A stretch of DNA of 64,000 nt, from the NCBI RefSeq assembly GCF_023823125.1, contig NZ_CP090949.1, forward strand, positions 1,450,001 through 1,514,000. The letters are read 5' to 3'. The notes beneath the pieces were generated by a model. It was given only the letters and a program-made list of their open reading frames with translations. It did no database searches and was not told the DNA's origin. A program made the position numbers and the translations under genes. Shown in pieces: positions 9,967-20,368 of the stretch. Every line of letters starts with the position of its first letter. Position 1 is the first letter of the stretch. The stretch comes from Erythrobacter aurantius. GTDB lineage: Bacteria; Pseudomonadota; Alphaproteobacteria; Sphingomonadales; Sphingomonadaceae.

Positions 9967-11183
9967 CCAGCGAGGCAAGGAAAGGCGCCAGCCGCCATTT
10001 CGTCCTTGCCGCAGGAGGAACCGGGGGGCACCTGATCCCCGCATTTGCCCTCGCGGCAGAGCTTGACGCGCGCGGCCATCACGTGGCGCTGATCACCGAC
10101 GAACGCGGTGCGCATATTCCGGGCAAGCCCGATTTCCTGACCGCGCATGTCCTGCCCGCGGGGCGTTTCGGTAAAAACCCGCTGCGCTGGATCGGCGGCC
10201 TTCGCGCGGTGCTGGAAGGGCGCGACATGGCGCTGCGCCTGTTCGAAAGTTTCGAGCCTGCCGCCGTGATCGGCTTTGGCGGATACCCTGCATTGCCTGC
10301 TCTGCTCGCCGCGACCGGATCGGGCGTTCCGAGCGTCGTGCACGAACAGAACGCGGTGCTGGGCCGGGTCAACCGGCTGCTGGCGGGCCGGGTCGATGCG
10401 ATTGCGATCTCCTATCCCCAGGTCCAGCGGCTGAAGCCCAAGTTCAAGGACAAGGTCCATCTCGTCGGCAATCCGGTGCGCGAGGAAGTGCTGGCACTGC
10501 GCGATCAGGATTTCCCGCCCTTTACCGAAGAGGGGCTGCTGCGCGTTCTGGTCACCGGCGGCAGTCAGGGGGCGAGCGTGCTTTCCGATGTCGTGCCTGA
10601 TGGCCTCGCGATGCTGCCACCGGCGCTGCGCAACCGGCTGCAGGTGACCCAGCAATGCCGCCCCGAAGACCTTGAGCGGGTCCGCGATCGCTATGCCAAT
10701 CACGATATCCCTGCCGAACTGGGCACCTATTTCGAGGATATGCACGAACGGCTGGCCGACGCGCATCTGTTCATCGGGCGTGCCGGGGCTTCTACCATTG
10801 CCGAGCTGACGGCGGTTGGCCGCCCGGCGATCCTCGTCCCGCTGCCTATCGCCACCGACGATCATCAGGCTGCGAACACCGGCGAGATCGTCAAGGCGGG
10901 CGGTGCACGAATGATCCGGCAGGACAAGTTCACGCCCAAGGAACTGGCGAAGCAGATACAGGCGCTTGCCAAGAACCCATCGAGCCTTGGCAATGCCGCG
11001 CATGGCGCGTGGAATTGCGGGCGCCCCAAGGCGGCGAAAGACCTCGCCGATCTGGTCGAAAGCATGGGCGGGATCGATTTGATGGACGTGATCAAGGTCA
11101 GCGAAACCGCCCCGCGTGCCGCCGCAACCGCAACCAAGCCGCAGACCGCCACGCGCGAAAGCGGAGAGGATGTCGCGGCATGA
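9963..11183 (+). CDS. murG: Lipid II synthase MurG (UDP-GlcNAc transferase)
   Basis: Adds GlcNAc to lipid I on the cytoplasmic face of the membrane, giving lipid II. The 406-residue GT28 protein shows [17 protein letters not shown] at the N-terminus, [37 protein letters not shown] and [15 protein letters not shown] with the [10 protein letters not shown] loop. The last 25 residues, after the normal MurG end, are Ala/Thr-rich and look like a lineage-specific tail. Joined by ATGA overlaps to ftsW and murC. Confidence 0.97.
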   Translation: MTSEARKGASRHFVLAAGGTGGHLIPAFALAAELDARGHHVALITDERGAHIPGKPDFLTAHVLPAGRFGKNPLRWIGGLRAVLEGRDMALRLFESFEPAAVIGFGGYPALPALLAATGSGVPSVVHEQNAVLGRVNRLLAGRVDAIAISYPQVQRLKPKFKDKVHLVGNPVREEVLALRDQDFPPFTEEGLLRVLVTGGSQGASVLSDVVPDGLAMLPPALRNRLQVTQQCRPEDLERVRDRYANHDIPAELGTYFEDMHERLADAHLFIGRAGASTIAELTAVGRPAILVPLPIATDDHQAANTGEIVKAGGARMIRQDKFTPKELAKQIQALAKNPSSLGNAAHGAWNCGRPKAAKDLADLVESMGGIDLMDVIKVSETAPRAAATATKPQTATRESGEDVAA

Positions 11184-12604
11184 AGGGCGTTGCGACAGAC
11201 ATCGGTACGATCCACTTCGTCGGCATTGGCGGCATCGGCATGTCGGGCATCGCCGAAGTGATGCACAACCTCGGCTATACGGTGCAAGGCAGCGACATTT
11301 CCGAAAGCGCGAGTGTCGAACGGCTGCGCGCACGCGGCATCACCGTGAAGATCGGGCATGAGCGCGAGAATGTCGAAGGCGTCGCCGTCGTCGTCACCTC
11401 CACCGCAGTAAAGCGGACCAATCCCGAAGTCGCCGCCGCATTGGAAGCGCGCATTCCCGTTGTGCGCCGTGCCGAAATGCTGGCCGAACTGATGCGCCTG
11501 AAATCGACAATCGCGGTCGCCGGGACGCACGGCAAGACCACCACGACCAGCATGATCGCCAGCCTGCTGGACAAGGGTGATGTCGATCCCACCGTCATCA
11601 ATGGCGGGATTATCGAACAATACGGCTCCAACGCGCGGCTGGGCGATTCCGACTGGATGGTGGTTGAGGCCGACGAAAGCGACGGCAGCTTCCTGCGGCT
11701 CGACGGGACGATCGCGGTAGTCACTAATATCGATCCAGAACACCTCGATCACTACGGCGATTTCGACGGGGTGAAGCGCGCCTTTGTCGAGTTCATCCAC
11801 AATGTTCCGTTCTATGGCGCGGCAGTCTTGTGTGTCGATCATCCCGAAGTTCAGGTGGTGATCGGCGAAGTGCGCGATCGCAAGGTCGTGACTTACGGCT
11901 TCTCGCTTCAGGCGGATATCTGCGGCGTGAACATCCGCCCGCACGAAGGCGGCAACACCTTTGACGTGATCGTGCGCCAGCGCGGCGAGGAAGATCGCCG
12001 GATCGAAGGCGTGCACCTTCCCATGCCAGGTCGGCACAATGTCCAGAACGCCCTCGCCGCGATTGCCGTGGCGATCGAAATGGGATGCAGCGACGATGTT
12101 ATTCGCGAAGGCTTCGGCAGCTTTGGCGGAGTGCGGCGCCGCTTTACCAAGGTCGGGACGGTCGAACTGGGTGGCGGCAGCGTCAATGTGATCGACGATT
12201 ATGCCCACCACCCGGTCGAAATCCGCGCCGTGCTTGCCGCCGCGCGCGAAGCGGTGCCGGAAGGCCGCGTCATCGCGGTAGCGCAGCCGCATCGCTACAC
12301 CCGCCTCAACGATCTGATGGATGATTTCCAGAGCTGCTTCAACGATGCAGACATGGTGTTCGTGACCCCGGTCTATGCCGCGGGCGAAGACCCGATCGAG
12401 GGCGTCGATTCCGAAGCGCTGGTCGCCGGAATCAAGTCGCGCGGCCACCGCTCCGCCCGCACCACCGCCAGTCACTCCGATCTGGCGGCCACGCTCGCGC
12501 AGGAGCTTGTGCCAGGCGATATCGTGGTCTGCCTCGGAGCGGGGGATATCACCAAGTGGGCGGCTACCCTCGCGCCCGCGATTGAATCACAAGGGGGCGC
12601 ATGA
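11180..12604 (+). CDS. murC: UDP-MurNAc:L-alanine ligase MurC
   Basis: First Mur ligase, adding L-Ala to UDP-MurNAc. The chosen start is the ATG that overlaps the murG stop (ATGA); it gives 474 residues and the usual N-terminal [16 protein letters not shown]. The ATP loop is [13 protein letters not shown] (K119). [23 protein letters not shown] and [12 protein letters not shown] are all present. A longer frame reaches back into murG but is not needed. The stop overlaps murB. Confidence 0.97.
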   Translation: MKGVATDIGTIHFVGIGGIGMSGIAEVMHNLGYTVQGSDISESASVERLRARGITVKIGHERENVEGVAVVVTSTAVKRTNPEVAAALEARIPVVRRAEMLAELMRLKSTIAVAGTHGKTTTTSMIASLLDKGDVDPTVINGGIIEQYGSNARLGDSDWMVVEADESDGSFLRLDGTIAVVTNIDPEHLDHYGDFDGVKRAFVEFIHNVPFYGAAVLCVDHPEVQVVIGEVRDRKVVTYGFSLQADICGVNIRPHEGGNTFDVIVRQRGEEDRRIEGVHLPMPGRHNVQNALAAIAVAIEMGCSDDVIREGFGSFGGVRRRFTKVGTVELGGGSVNVIDDYAHHPVEIRAVLAAAREAVPEGRVIAVAQPHRYTRLNDLMDDFQSCFNDADMVFVTPVYAAGEDPIEGVDSEALVAGIKSRGHRSARTTASHSDLAATLAQELVPGDIVVCLGAGDITKWAATLAPAIESQGGA

Positions 12605-13575
12605 CAGGCATGACGCAACCAGACGACTGGAACGATCTCGACGACGGTTCCGCCCCTACCAGCACGGTCGAAGGGGCGGCGACTTCGCCTGTCCCGGTCG
12701 AAGGCGTGCGCGGACGGCTGACGCGGGAGGCACCGCTGGCAAAGCACGTGTGGTTCAAGGCGGGCGGCAAGGCCGACTGGCTGTTCGAACCCGCCGATGT
12801 CGATGACCTGAAAAGCTTTCTCGAACGGCTCGACGGCCAGATGCCGGTGATGGCGCTGGGTGTGGGATCGAACTTGATCATCCGCGATGGCGGCGTGCCG
12901 GGAGTGGTGATCAAGCTGGGTCAGGCGTTTGCCAATATCGAAATCACCGGAGAGACCACCCTGAAAGCGGGCGCGGCGGCCCCTGTCAGTATGGTGGCGC
13001 GGCGGGCGGCGAAGGCCGGGATCGACGGGCTTTCCTTCTTCATCGGCATCCCCGGATCGGTCGGCGGAGTGACCAAGATGAACGGCGGGTGCTACGGGCG
13101 CGAAACCTGCAATGTCCTGACCGATTGCGACGTTGTTCTGCCGGATGGCGAATTCGTCACCCTGTCGAACGCCGATTTGCAATATTCCTATCGCCATTCG
13201 GCGCTGCCCGAAGGTTCGACAGTGGTCGAAGCCCGGTTTGAAGGCTTCCCCGGCGATCCCGAAGTCATCAAGGCGGAGATGGATCGCATCTCCACCCAGC
13301 GCAAGGAATCGCAGCCGATCGGCAGCATGACGGGCGGATCGACCTTCAAGAACCCGCCGGGCCATTCGAGTTGGAAACTGATCGACGAAGCGGGCCTTCG
13401 CGGTTTCAGGCATGGCGGCGCGCAGGTGAGCGAGAAGCACGCCAATTTCCTGATCAACACCGGCACGGCCACCGGCTCCGATATCGAGGAACTGGGCGAA
13501 ATCGTGCGTGAGAAGGTCTATGCCAATTCGGGCGTTCAGCTTGAATGGGAAATCAAGCGGGTGGGGCGGCCATGA
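12601..13575 (+). CDS. murB: UDP-N-acetylenolpyruvoylglucosamine reductase MurB
   Basis: FAD enzyme that reduces UDP-GlcNAc-enolpyruvate to UDP-MurNAc with NADPH. The 324 residues contain the FAD region ([34 protein letters not shown]), the RKESQPI stretch and the [10 protein letters not shown] catalytic-serine loop. The first 40 or so residues are an acidic, Ser/Thr-rich extension before [17 protein letters not shown]. An internal ATG three codons later is also possible. Bounded by ATGA overlaps with murC and ddl. Confidence 0.96.
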   Translation: MTGMTQPDDWNDLDDGSAPTSTVEGAATSPVPVEGVRGRLTREAPLAKHVWFKAGGKADWLFEPADVDDLKSFLERLDGQMPVMALGVGSNLIIRDGGVPGVVIKLGQAFANIEITGETTLKAGAAAPVSMVARRAAKAGIDGLSFFIGIPGSVGGVTKMNGGCYGRETCNVLTDCDVVLPDGEFVTLSNADLQYSYRHSALPEGSTVVEARFEGFPGDPEVIKAEMDRISTQRKESQPIGSMTGGSTFKNPPGHSSWKLIDEAGLRGFRHGGAQVSEKHANFLINTGTATGSDIEELGEIVREKVYANSGVQLEWEIKRVGRP

Positions 13576-14561
13576 TGATGGCGGAAAAGCCCCCCTTGCA
13601 TGTCGCCGTGCTGATGGGCGGCTGGGCCAATGAACGCGAAGTCTCGCTGATGAGTGGAGCGGGCGTTGCCGATGCGCTTGAGATGAATGGCCACCGCGTA
13701 ACCCGCATCGACATGGGCCGCGATGTCGCGCTGCGGCTGGCCGAGGCCAGGCCCGATGTGGTGTTCAATGCGCTTCACGGCGTACCGGGAGAGGACGGCA
13801 GCGTCCAAGGTATGCTCGATCTGATGGGCATTCCCTACACCCATTCGGGGCTGGCGACTTCGGTGATCGCGATCGACAAACAGCTGACCAAGCAGGCGCT
13901 TGTTCCGCATGGTATCCCTATGCCCGGCGGGCGGATCGTCGATGTCGAGGAACTGCATGAGCGCGATCCGTTGCCGCGGCCCTATGTCCTGAAGCCGGTC
14001 AACGAGGGATCGTCGGTTGGCGTGGCCATCGTCACTGCGGACTCGAACGTGGGCAATCCCATTTCCCGCGAGGCCAAGGGGCCGTGGCAGGAGTTTGACC
14101 GCTTGCTGGCCGAACCTTTCATCAAAGGTCGCGAACTGACCACCGCCGTGATTGACAGCGCATCCGGCCCGCGTGCCCTGGGTGTGACCGAACTGGTGAT
14201 CGACAACGGTTTCTATGATTACGAGCACAAGTATACCGAAGGGCGCACGCAGCACGTTTGCCCTGCCAAGATCCCGCCCGAAATCGCCGCGCTGTGCGAG
14301 CAATACGCGCTCAAGGCACACGAAGTGCTCGGCTGCCACGGCACCAGCCGCACCGATTTCCGCTGGGATGACGAACAGGGCGAGGATGGTCTGTTCGTCC
14401 TCGAAACCAACACCCAGCCGGGCATGACCCCGCTCAGCCTTGTGCCTGAACAGGCCCGGGCAGTGGGCATCGGCTATGCCGAGCTGGTCGAACTGATCGT
14501 GATGGAGGCGATCAGGGTGCATGATATTGCAGGGGGCGCTGATGGCGAAGATCACGCGTAG
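13572..14561 (+). CDS. ddl: D-alanine:D-alanine ligase Ddl
   Basis: ATP-grasp ligase that makes the D-Ala-D-Ala used by MurF. The 329-residue product starts at the first of three consecutive ATG codons, where the first overlaps the murB stop as ATGA. Motifs seen are VLMGGWANEREVSLMSG, FNALHGVPGEDGSVQGMLDL, PYTHSGLATS, KPVNEGSSVGV, FIKGRELT and the metal-binding ETNTQPGMTPLS near the end. The end overlaps the ftsQ start by 20 bases. Confidence 0.96.
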   Translation: MMMAEKPPLHVAVLMGGWANEREVSLMSGAGVADALEMNGHRVTRIDMGRDVALRLAEARPDVVFNALHGVPGEDGSVQGMLDLMGIPYTHSGLATSVIAIDKQLTKQALVPHGIPMPGGRIVDVEELHERDPLPRPYVLKPVNEGSSVGVAIVTADSNVGNPISREAKGPWQEFDRLLAEPFIKGRELTTAVIDSASGPRALGVTELVIDNGFYDYEHKYTEGRTQHVCPAKIPPEIAALCEQYALKAHEVLGCHGTSRTDFRWDDEQGEDGLFVLETNTQPGMTPLSLVPEQARAVGIGYAELVELIVMEAIRVHDIAGGADGEDHA

Positions 14562-15453
14562 CTCCGGCAAGGGCGTCCGCCGTGCGGCAAAATCCCAGAG
14601 CCGTGCAGCCGGCGCGCGCCGGGCCAAGGCACAGACCACCAGCATGCTGGACCGGGCGATGGGCCTGCTGCCCTTTTCGGACGAGCAGTGGAGCACGATC
14701 TGGATGACGGTGATCATTGGCGCGGGCGTCGGCCTTGCGTTCGTGATCGCCAACCTTGCAGGCGTTCCGGCGCTTGCGCAGGCTCAGGTCGCGGCAATGG
14801 CATCGGATGTCGGCTTCGAGGTCAAGCATGTGCGCGTCACCGGCACCAGCCGGATGGACGAACGCCAGGTTTACGCCCGTGCGCTCGCGCAGCGCGACCG
14901 GCCCATGCCGATGGTCGAACTCGAAGCCTTGCGCAGCGATCTCAAGCAACTGCCTTGGGTAATGGATGCGCGGGTTTCGCGGCAACTGCCTTCGACGCTG
15001 GCGATCGACATTGTCGAGCGTGAACCTCACGCGGTGCTGCAAAAGCCCGATCGGCTGATGCTGATCGACGCGCAAGGGGTGGAGCTGGAACCTATTGCGG
15101 CTGACGCGGCCGAGGGGATGCTGCTGATATCCGGCCCGGGATCGGCCAAACAGGTCGCAGAGCTTGAACGGTTGCTTGCATCCGCTCCGGCGCTGCAACC
15201 GCAGGTGGTGGCCGCCGAATGGGTCGGCAATCGCCGCTGGAACCTCACGTTCAAGAGCGATCAGGTGCTTGCCCTGCCAGAGGGCGCGACCGAGGCCGCG
15301 ACCGCCCTTGTCAAGTTTGCGCGGCTCGACGGTCAAAACCGATTGCTGGGCGGAGAGGTGGCCAGTTTCGACATGCGTTCACCTCCGCGCATCTACATGC
15401 GGGTCCCCGGTCGCGGCGATGCGGTTGAGCTGGCGGCAAAGGATACCCCCTGA
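14542..15453 (+). CDS. ftsQ: Cell division protein FtsQ
   Basis: Bitopic divisome scaffold that binds FtsB and FtsL. The basic N-terminus (KGVRRAAKSQSRAAGARRAK) is cytoplasmic, followed by a membrane helix at about residues 52-75, a POTRA-like segment beginning FEVKHVRVTGTSRMDERQV, and the beta domain. I chose the ATG preceded by AGGGGG at 6 bases. This gives 303 residues; another in-frame ATG lies seven codons upstream, still inside ddl, with no clear ribosome site. The stop shares bases with the ftsA start (TGATG). Confidence 0.93.
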   Translation: MAKITRSSGKGVRRAAKSQSRAAGARRAKAQTTSMLDRAMGLLPFSDEQWSTIWMTVIIGAGVGLAFVIANLAGVPALAQAQVAAMASDVGFEVKHVRVTGTSRMDERQVYARALAQRDRPMPMVELEALRSDLKQLPWVMDARVSRQLPSTLAIDIVEREPHAVLQKPDRLMLIDAQGVELEPIAADAAEGMLLISGPGSAKQVAELERLLASAPALQPQVVAAEWVGNRRWNLTFKSDQVLALPEGATEAATALVKFARLDGQNRLLGGEVASFDMRSPPRIYMRVPGRGDAVELAAKDTP

Positions 15454-16775
15454 TGGCGAGCAAGGCATCTTCGCGGCAGAACGCGCGGCTTGCCCGGATT
15501 TTCGGCGCGGTCAATGTCGGCTCGTTCCGCATTTCCGCGATGATCATGGGCGAAACCGAGACCGGTGATCTGGTCGTTCTGGGGTCGGGTCATCGTGCCA
15601 GCCAGGGCATCAAGCGCGGCTATGTCACCGACATGAAGGCGGCGACCTATGCGATCCGCGATGCTGTTGAGCGGGCGGAAAAGAACGCCGGCACGAGCAT
15701 CCAGAGCGTCTGGATCGCCTGCGCCGGGGCAGGGCTGCAAAGCCGTGTTTCCAAGGTGGAGATCGAAATCGGCGGTCGCCGGATCGAGGATGAGGATGTC
15801 GAGCACCTTCTGATCGAGGCGCGCGACATGATCCAACCCGACGGCCGCACGGTGCTGCACGCGCAACCGGCGCATTACACGCTCGACGGGGCGCATGGTG
15901 TTGCCAATCCGCGCGGTCTGCATGCCGAGCGTCTGGGCGTCGATGTGCATGTGATGCTGGCCGATGGCGCTCCGGTTCGCAATCTGATGGAAGCGGTGCA
16001 GAACGCCCATCTCGAAGTCGAAGCTGTGGTCGCCGCACCGCTGGCTTCGGGATATGCCTGCCTGTCGCCGGAGGAACGCGATCTGGGCGTTGCGCTGGTC
16101 GAAATCGGTTCGGACGTCACCAATGTTTCGGTCTTTGCTGCCGGGATGCTGCTGGGCCTGAGGGCGATCCCCATGGGTTCAGGCGATATCACCGATGCCG
16201 TGGCCAGCGCATTCGGTATCCGCCGGTTCCAGGCGGAGCGGCTCAAATGCGTGTCCGGTTCGGCCATCGCATCGCCAAGCGATCACCGCGAGATGATCCC
16301 CGTCCATGGCCCCAACGAAGGCCCCGGCGAAAACAGTGGCCCGCAGGCGCGCGGTGCGGATGACAAGAACCGCATCGCCCGTGCCGAGCTGATATCGGTG
16401 ATCACGCAAAGCCAGTCGCAATTGACCACGGAGATCGGCAAGGCTCTGAAGGAAATGGGTTTCTCCGGAACACGCGCAGGTCAGGTCGTGTTGACCGGGG
16501 GTGGGGCGGAACTGGCCGGACTGGCCGAATTCACGCAGAGCGCGCTGGCTATGCCGGTGAGGCTGGGGCGCCCGCCAAGCCTGACGGGTCTGCCCGAAGC
16601 GCATGCAACGCCCGGATTTGCGGGGCTGGCAGGGCTGTGTCTGTATGCAGCAGAAGATCCTGTCGACATTCGTTCATTCGGTTCGCGGTACACTCGCCAT
16701 GCGGATTTTGGCGGTTCAATCGCTTCGACTTTCGCCTTGGGACGGTTGTTCCGGGCGCTGAAGGAATATTTCTAG
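15453..16775 (+). CDS. ftsA: Cell division protein FtsA (membrane tether for FtsZ)
   Basis: Actin-fold ATPase that anchors FtsZ filaments to the membrane. The 440 residues contain the first phosphate region (NVGSFRISAMIMG), a 1C subdomain, VALVEIGSDVTNVSVF and QVVLTGGGAELAGL. They end in an amphipathic helix (FALGRLFRALKEYF) that would insert in the inner membrane. At about residues 285-300 there is a Gly/Pro-rich insertion (GPNEGPGENSGPQARG) before the 2A/2B part. The start overlaps ftsQ. Translation stops 183 bases before ftsZ. Confidence 0.96.
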   Translation: MASKASSRQNARLARIFGAVNVGSFRISAMIMGETETGDLVVLGSGHRASQGIKRGYVTDMKAATYAIRDAVERAEKNAGTSIQSVWIACAGAGLQSRVSKVEIEIGGRRIEDEDVEHLLIEARDMIQPDGRTVLHAQPAHYTLDGAHGVANPRGLHAERLGVDVHVMLADGAPVRNLMEAVQNAHLEVEAVVAAPLASGYACLSPEERDLGVALVEIGSDVTNVSVFAAGMLLGLRAIPMGSGDITDAVASAFGIRRFQAERLKCVSGSAIASPSDHREMIPVHGPNEGPGENSGPQARGADDKNRIARAELISVITQSQSQLTTEIGKALKEMGFSGTRAGQVVLTGGGAELAGLAEFTQSALAMPVRLGRPPSLTGLPEAHATPGFAGLAGLCLYAAEDPVDIRSFGSRYTRHADFGGSIASTFALGRLFRALKEYF

Positions 16776-16958
16776 GGCGGGGAAACGGCAGTCTCGCGGG
16801 ATTCTCACCGCCGCCCGCATGGTGTATCAGGGTTAATGCCCGCCTGTGGATAAGGAATTTGGCGGGATAACAGGCGCATCTTGAATGTGTCACAGAAGCA
16901 ATGGCGTGGGGCAAGAGGGCAGCCAAGACCGGACCCCGCGTCTGGAGGACTTAAAGCG
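16776..16958 (+). promoter_or_regulatory. ftsA-ftsZ intergenic leader with DnaA box, GANTC and TTAA
   Basis: This is the only long gap in the dcw run. It holds TGTGGATAA at 16845-16853, the exact reverse complement of the strong DnaA box TTATCCACA, a GATTC (GANTC, CcrM methylation target) at 16800-16804, and a TTAA at 16833-16836. The ftsZ Shine-Dalgarno sequence GGAGGA lies at 16944-16949. DnaA, CcrM/GcrA and CtrA are known to control ftsZ in Caulobacter; that they act here is inference. No convincing -35/-10 pair could be read. Confidence 0.5.
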
Positions 16959-18734
16959 ATGAGCATCAATATCGGACCGGCAGAGACAGACGATCTGCGC
17001 CCCCGCATCACCGTCATCGGAATTGGCGGCGCTGGCGGCAACGCCATTGCCAACATGATCGCATCGGAGATCGAGGGTGTCGATTTCATCGTCGCCAACA
17101 CCGACGCGCAGGCGCTCAGCACCAGCCCGGCGGAAACCCGCATCCAGCTTGGCCCGGATATCACCGGAGGCCTTGGTGCAGGTGCGCGTCCCGAAGTGGG
17201 CAAGGCTGCCGCCGAGGAAACCGTCGCCGAGATCGAAGAAGCGCTCGATGGCGTCAACATGGTGTTCATCGCGGCAGGTATGGGCGGGGGCACCGGAACG
17301 GGTGCTGCGCCGGTGATCGCCGAAGCTGCCCGCCGCAAGGGCGTGCTGACCGTGGGCGTGGTGACCAAGCCGTTCCTGTTCGAAGGCACCCGCCGGATGC
17401 GCGCCGCCGAAGCGGGCATCGCCGAATTGCAGGATCACGTCGACACGCTGATCGTGATCCCGAACCAGAACCTGTTCCTTGTCGCCAAGCCGGAAACCAC
17501 CTTCAAGGAAGCGTTCCAGCTGGCTGACGAAGTGCTGCAACAGGGTGTGCGTTCGATCACCGACCTGATGGTGATGCCGGGCCTGATCAACCTCGACTTT
17601 GCCGATGTCCGCTCGGTGATGAGCGAGATGGGCAAGGCCATGATGGGCACGGGTGAGGGCGAAGGCGAAAACCGCGCGCTCGACGCTGCCGAACAGGCGA
17701 TAGCCAACCCGCTGCTCGACGGTGTTTCGATGCAAGGCGCCAAGGGCGTGATCATCTCGATCATTGGCGGCGAAGACATGAAGCTGATGGAAGTCGATGA
17801 GGCCGCGAACCACATTCGCGATCTGGTCGACGAAGATGCCAACATCATCTGGGGTAGTGCATTCAACCCTGATCTCTCGGGCAAGATCCGCGTTTCCGTG
17901 GTCGCGACCGGCATCGAAGCTGGTGCTGCCAGTGACGCTCCTCGCACCGCCACTTCTGCTTTCGGCGGCTCACGTGCGCCCAAGCGCCCCGTGCTGGAAT
18001 TGGGCGGTGAGGATGAGAGCCCGGCGGAAGAGCCTGCTGCGACGGAGACGCCCGAGGAGTCCTTCGCTCCGCGCATTCCTGCGATCCCCGATCCGGTGTC
18101 CGAGGCGATGGAAGCCGATGACGAGGAAGACGGATTTGAGGACGGCGGCTTTGGCGATACCGGCGGTGACGAAGAGGCATCGGCCGACGCCGAACCGTTC
18201 GACCTGACCGGTATGCAAGCCGGGGACGAGATGGGTGAAGAGGAAGACGATGTCGACGGCATCATTGATCCTCTCGCCGGTCCGCGCGGCGCCGACGATG
18301 AAGACGGTTATTCGGGCTTTGGTGGCGGAAGCTATTCCGACAGCGACGATGACGCGGCTGAGGAACTGGGCAGCTCTTCCTATGGCGAGGACACCGGTGA
18401 GGACGCCGCGGAAGACACGCTGGACCTTGGTGGCGAATATGCCGAATACGACGAATCGAATGGTGCGCAGCCGGCAGAAACTGACAGCAGCGACGATCTG
18501 CTGGAAAATGCCGATCGCCTTGCCGAAGAGGACAAGCCCGTCACTCCTTCCGCCCGGCGTGCGGCCATCCTCGGCCCTGGTGGTGGCCCTTCGGCCGGCA
18601 GCACGCTGTTCGAGCGCATGGCCAATCTGTCCCGTTCCTCGGGCTCGGATGACGAAGATGACGATGATGGCGACGGTGACGATACGCCCGCGCTCAGCAT
18701 CCCGCGCTTCCTCGGTCGCCAGAACAACCAGTAG
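16959..18734 (+). CDS. ftsZ: Cell division GTPase FtsZ with a very long acidic linker
   Basis: Tubulin-like GTPase that forms the Z-ring. The start has GGAGGA 9 bases upstream, giving 591 residues. An in-frame start 26 codons earlier would add a basic, non-FtsZ stretch. The globular domain shows [21 protein letters not shown], the tubulin signature GGGTGTG (109-115) and the T7 region [11 protein letters not shown]. From about residue 325 to 575 comes a low-complexity Asp/Glu/Gly/Ser linker of some 250 residues, then a short conserved tail [10 protein letters not shown] that would bind FtsA and other partners. E. coli FtsZ has 383 residues and Caulobacter 508, so this linker is long. Confidence 0.97.
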   Translation: MSINIGPAETDDLRPRITVIGIGGAGGNAIANMIASEIEGVDFIVANTDAQALSTSPAETRIQLGPDITGGLGAGARPEVGKAAAEETVAEIEEALDGVNMVFIAAGMGGGTGTGAAPVIAEAARRKGVLTVGVVTKPFLFEGTRRMRAAEAGIAELQDHVDTLIVIPNQNLFLVAKPETTFKEAFQLADEVLQQGVRSITDLMVMPGLINLDFADVRSVMSEMGKAMMGTGEGEGENRALDAAEQAIANPLLDGVSMQGAKGVIISIIGGEDMKLMEVDEAANHIRDLVDEDANIIWGSAFNPDLSGKIRVSVVATGIEAGAASDAPRTATSAFGGSRAPKRPVLELGGEDESPAEEPAATETPEESFAPRIPAIPDPVSEAMEADDEEDGFEDGGFGDTGGDEEASADAEPFDLTGMQAGDEMGEEEDDVDGIIDPLAGPRGADDEDGYSGFGGGSYSDSDDDAAEELGSSSYGEDTGEDAAEDTLDLGGEYAEYDESNGAQPAETDSSDDLLENADRLAEEDKPVTPSARRAAILGPGGGPSAGSTLFERMANLSRSSGSDDEDDDDGDGDDTPALSIPRFLGRQNNQ

Positions 18735-18853
18735 TTCCTGCCGAACCAAACCCTGCCCGCGCGGCTGATCGAAACCGTGGAGCGGTTCGTCCCGCGTTGC
18801 GGATTTGAGGGCTGGATTGCCGGGGTTTGTGCGCTAGCGGGGGCGATGTGACA

Positions 18854-20368
18854 ATGTATCGACGTTTTCTCCCCCTTCGCACCGCCATCTCAGCGGCTCT
18901 TTGTTGCGGCGTTTTCGCGCCAGTTGCGGCGCAGGATTCGACTTCGCGCGAAGTCGTCCAGCCGCTGCCATCGCCCGAAGTCCAGCGGCTCAACCGCGCC
19001 TTGCTCGAACTGGCACGCCAGCCACGCCGCGTAAGCGCCCTGCTGGAGGCTGCTGATGCGTCTCTGGCGGTTGACGATCTGGACGCGGCGGCCGGATTTT
19101 ATGGCCAGGCTGCCGACATCGAGCCAGACGATCCGAGGGTCAAGCTGGGCCTCGCGAAGGTCTACCTGCGCAGCGGCATGCCATTGGAAGCAATGCCGAT
19201 GCTCAACGCGGCCCTGACGGCCGGGGCCAGTCCGCGCGACGTTTTGAGCGATCAGGCGCTCGCTTTTGATCTGATCGGGGATCAGGCATCGGCGCAGGCA
19301 GCATATCGGCGTGCGATCGAACTGAACCCGCAAGATGACGAGGCACGCCGCAGGCTTGCCCTGAGCCATGCGATATCGGGCAACGAGGCTGCGTTTCAGG
19401 AAACGCTCGCTCCTCTGCTTGAGGCGCGGGACATAGCCGCCTTTCGCGCGCGGGCGTTCGGGCTTGCGATCATGGGGCAGCAGGAGCGTGCCGAAGGGAT
19501 CGTCAATCAGGTCATGCCGCGCGATCTCGCCCTGCGGATCAATCCCTATCTCGCCTATATGCCGCGCCTGACGGCAACGCAGCAGGCGGCGGCGGCCAAT
19601 CTCGGAATTTTTCCGCGGGTGGCGGATATCGGACGGGAAGACCCGCGCATTGCCCGTTTTGCCCGCGAAGGTGCAGCCGGATCACGGTTGGAGCCGTCGG
19701 GTGAGCCATTCGGGACAGCGCCCGCACCCGCCACAACTGTCGCAGCGGCCCCGCTACCCACACCGGCAGCAACGCCAGCGCCCGCGCGAACGCAGCCGAC
19801 CACTGCTCCGACCCCCGCGCAAGCCCCTGCTCTGGCCCCCTCACAAGCAGCGTCGAGGCCACAGGTCGAGCGCGCCCGTCCTGCCGAGGCTACTCCTTCT
19901 GCAACTCTGCCTGCAATCGCGGTCCGGGAAGCGGAGGCTCCACCCGCCCGTTCGGAGCCTGCAAGTGTGGCTGACGCCTTTGCCGATCTGGGAAATGGCG
20001 AATTGCCCGTGGCAGCGGGGACGGGCGGTGCGGTGAACATCGCCGCCATCGATATCCCGCGTGAAGTCGCGCCGGAGCCGGAGCCTGCACCACCGGCGCA
20101 TCCCCGCCGGATCTGGGTGCAACTGGCCACCGGGCGCGACACCGACGCGTTGCGCTTCGACTGGCGAAGGATCCAGCGCAGCGCGCCCGATCTGCTGGGC
20201 AGGTTCAAGCCTCATGTTACCCCGTGGGGGCAGGCCAATCGCCTGCTTGCAGGCCCGATCGGCAGTCGCGAGGCAGCTCGCGAGCTGATCAATGCATTGG
20301 CGGAAAAGGGGGTTGAGACTTTTTCCTATACCAGCCCCGAAGGCACCGAAATTCAGGAACTTAAGTAG
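18854..20368 (+). CDS. Secreted TPR and SPOR domain protein
   Basis: The product has 504 residues: a signal peptide ending near VAAQ/D at about residue 27, tetratricopeptide-like repeats over about residues 40-200 (for example DDLDAAAGFYGQAADIEPDDPRVKLGLAKV), a long Ala/Pro/Thr linker (about 290-415), and a C-terminal SPOR domain starting RRIWVQLATGRD. SPOR domains bind denuded septal peptidoglycan, so this is probably a periplasmic division or wall factor; the place right after ftsZ supports that. The ATG was preferred over a TTG nine codons earlier because it gives a clean signal peptide. The exact function is unknown. Confidence 0.85.
   Translation: MYRRFLPLRTAISAALCCGVFAPVAAQDSTSREVVQPLPSPEVQRLNRALLELARQPRRVSALLEAADASLAVDDLDAAAGFYGQAADIEPDDPRVKLGLAKVYLRSGMPLEAMPMLNAALTAGASPRDVLSDQALAFDLIGDQASAQAAYRRAIELNPQDDEARRRLALSHAISGNEAAFQETLAPLLEARDIAAFRARAFGLAIMGQQERAEGIVNQVMPRDLALRINPYLAYMPRLTATQQAAAANLGIFPRVADIGREDPRIARFAREGAAGSRLEPSGEPFGTAPAPATTVAAAPLPTPAATPAPARTQPTTAPTPAQAPALAPSQAASRPQVERARPAEATPSATLPAIAVREAEAPPARSEPASVADAFADLGNGELPVAAGTGGAVNIAAIDIPREVAPEPEPAPPAHPRRIWVQLATGRDTDALRFDWRRIQRSAPDLLGRFKPHVTPWGQANRLLAGPIGSREAARELINALAEKGVETFSYTSPEGTEIQELK

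Noticed and set aside
16881..16958. Upstream in-frame start for ftsZ adding 26 residues
   Set aside because: The added part is basic and unlike FtsZ. The internal ATG has a strong GGAGGA nine bases before it.
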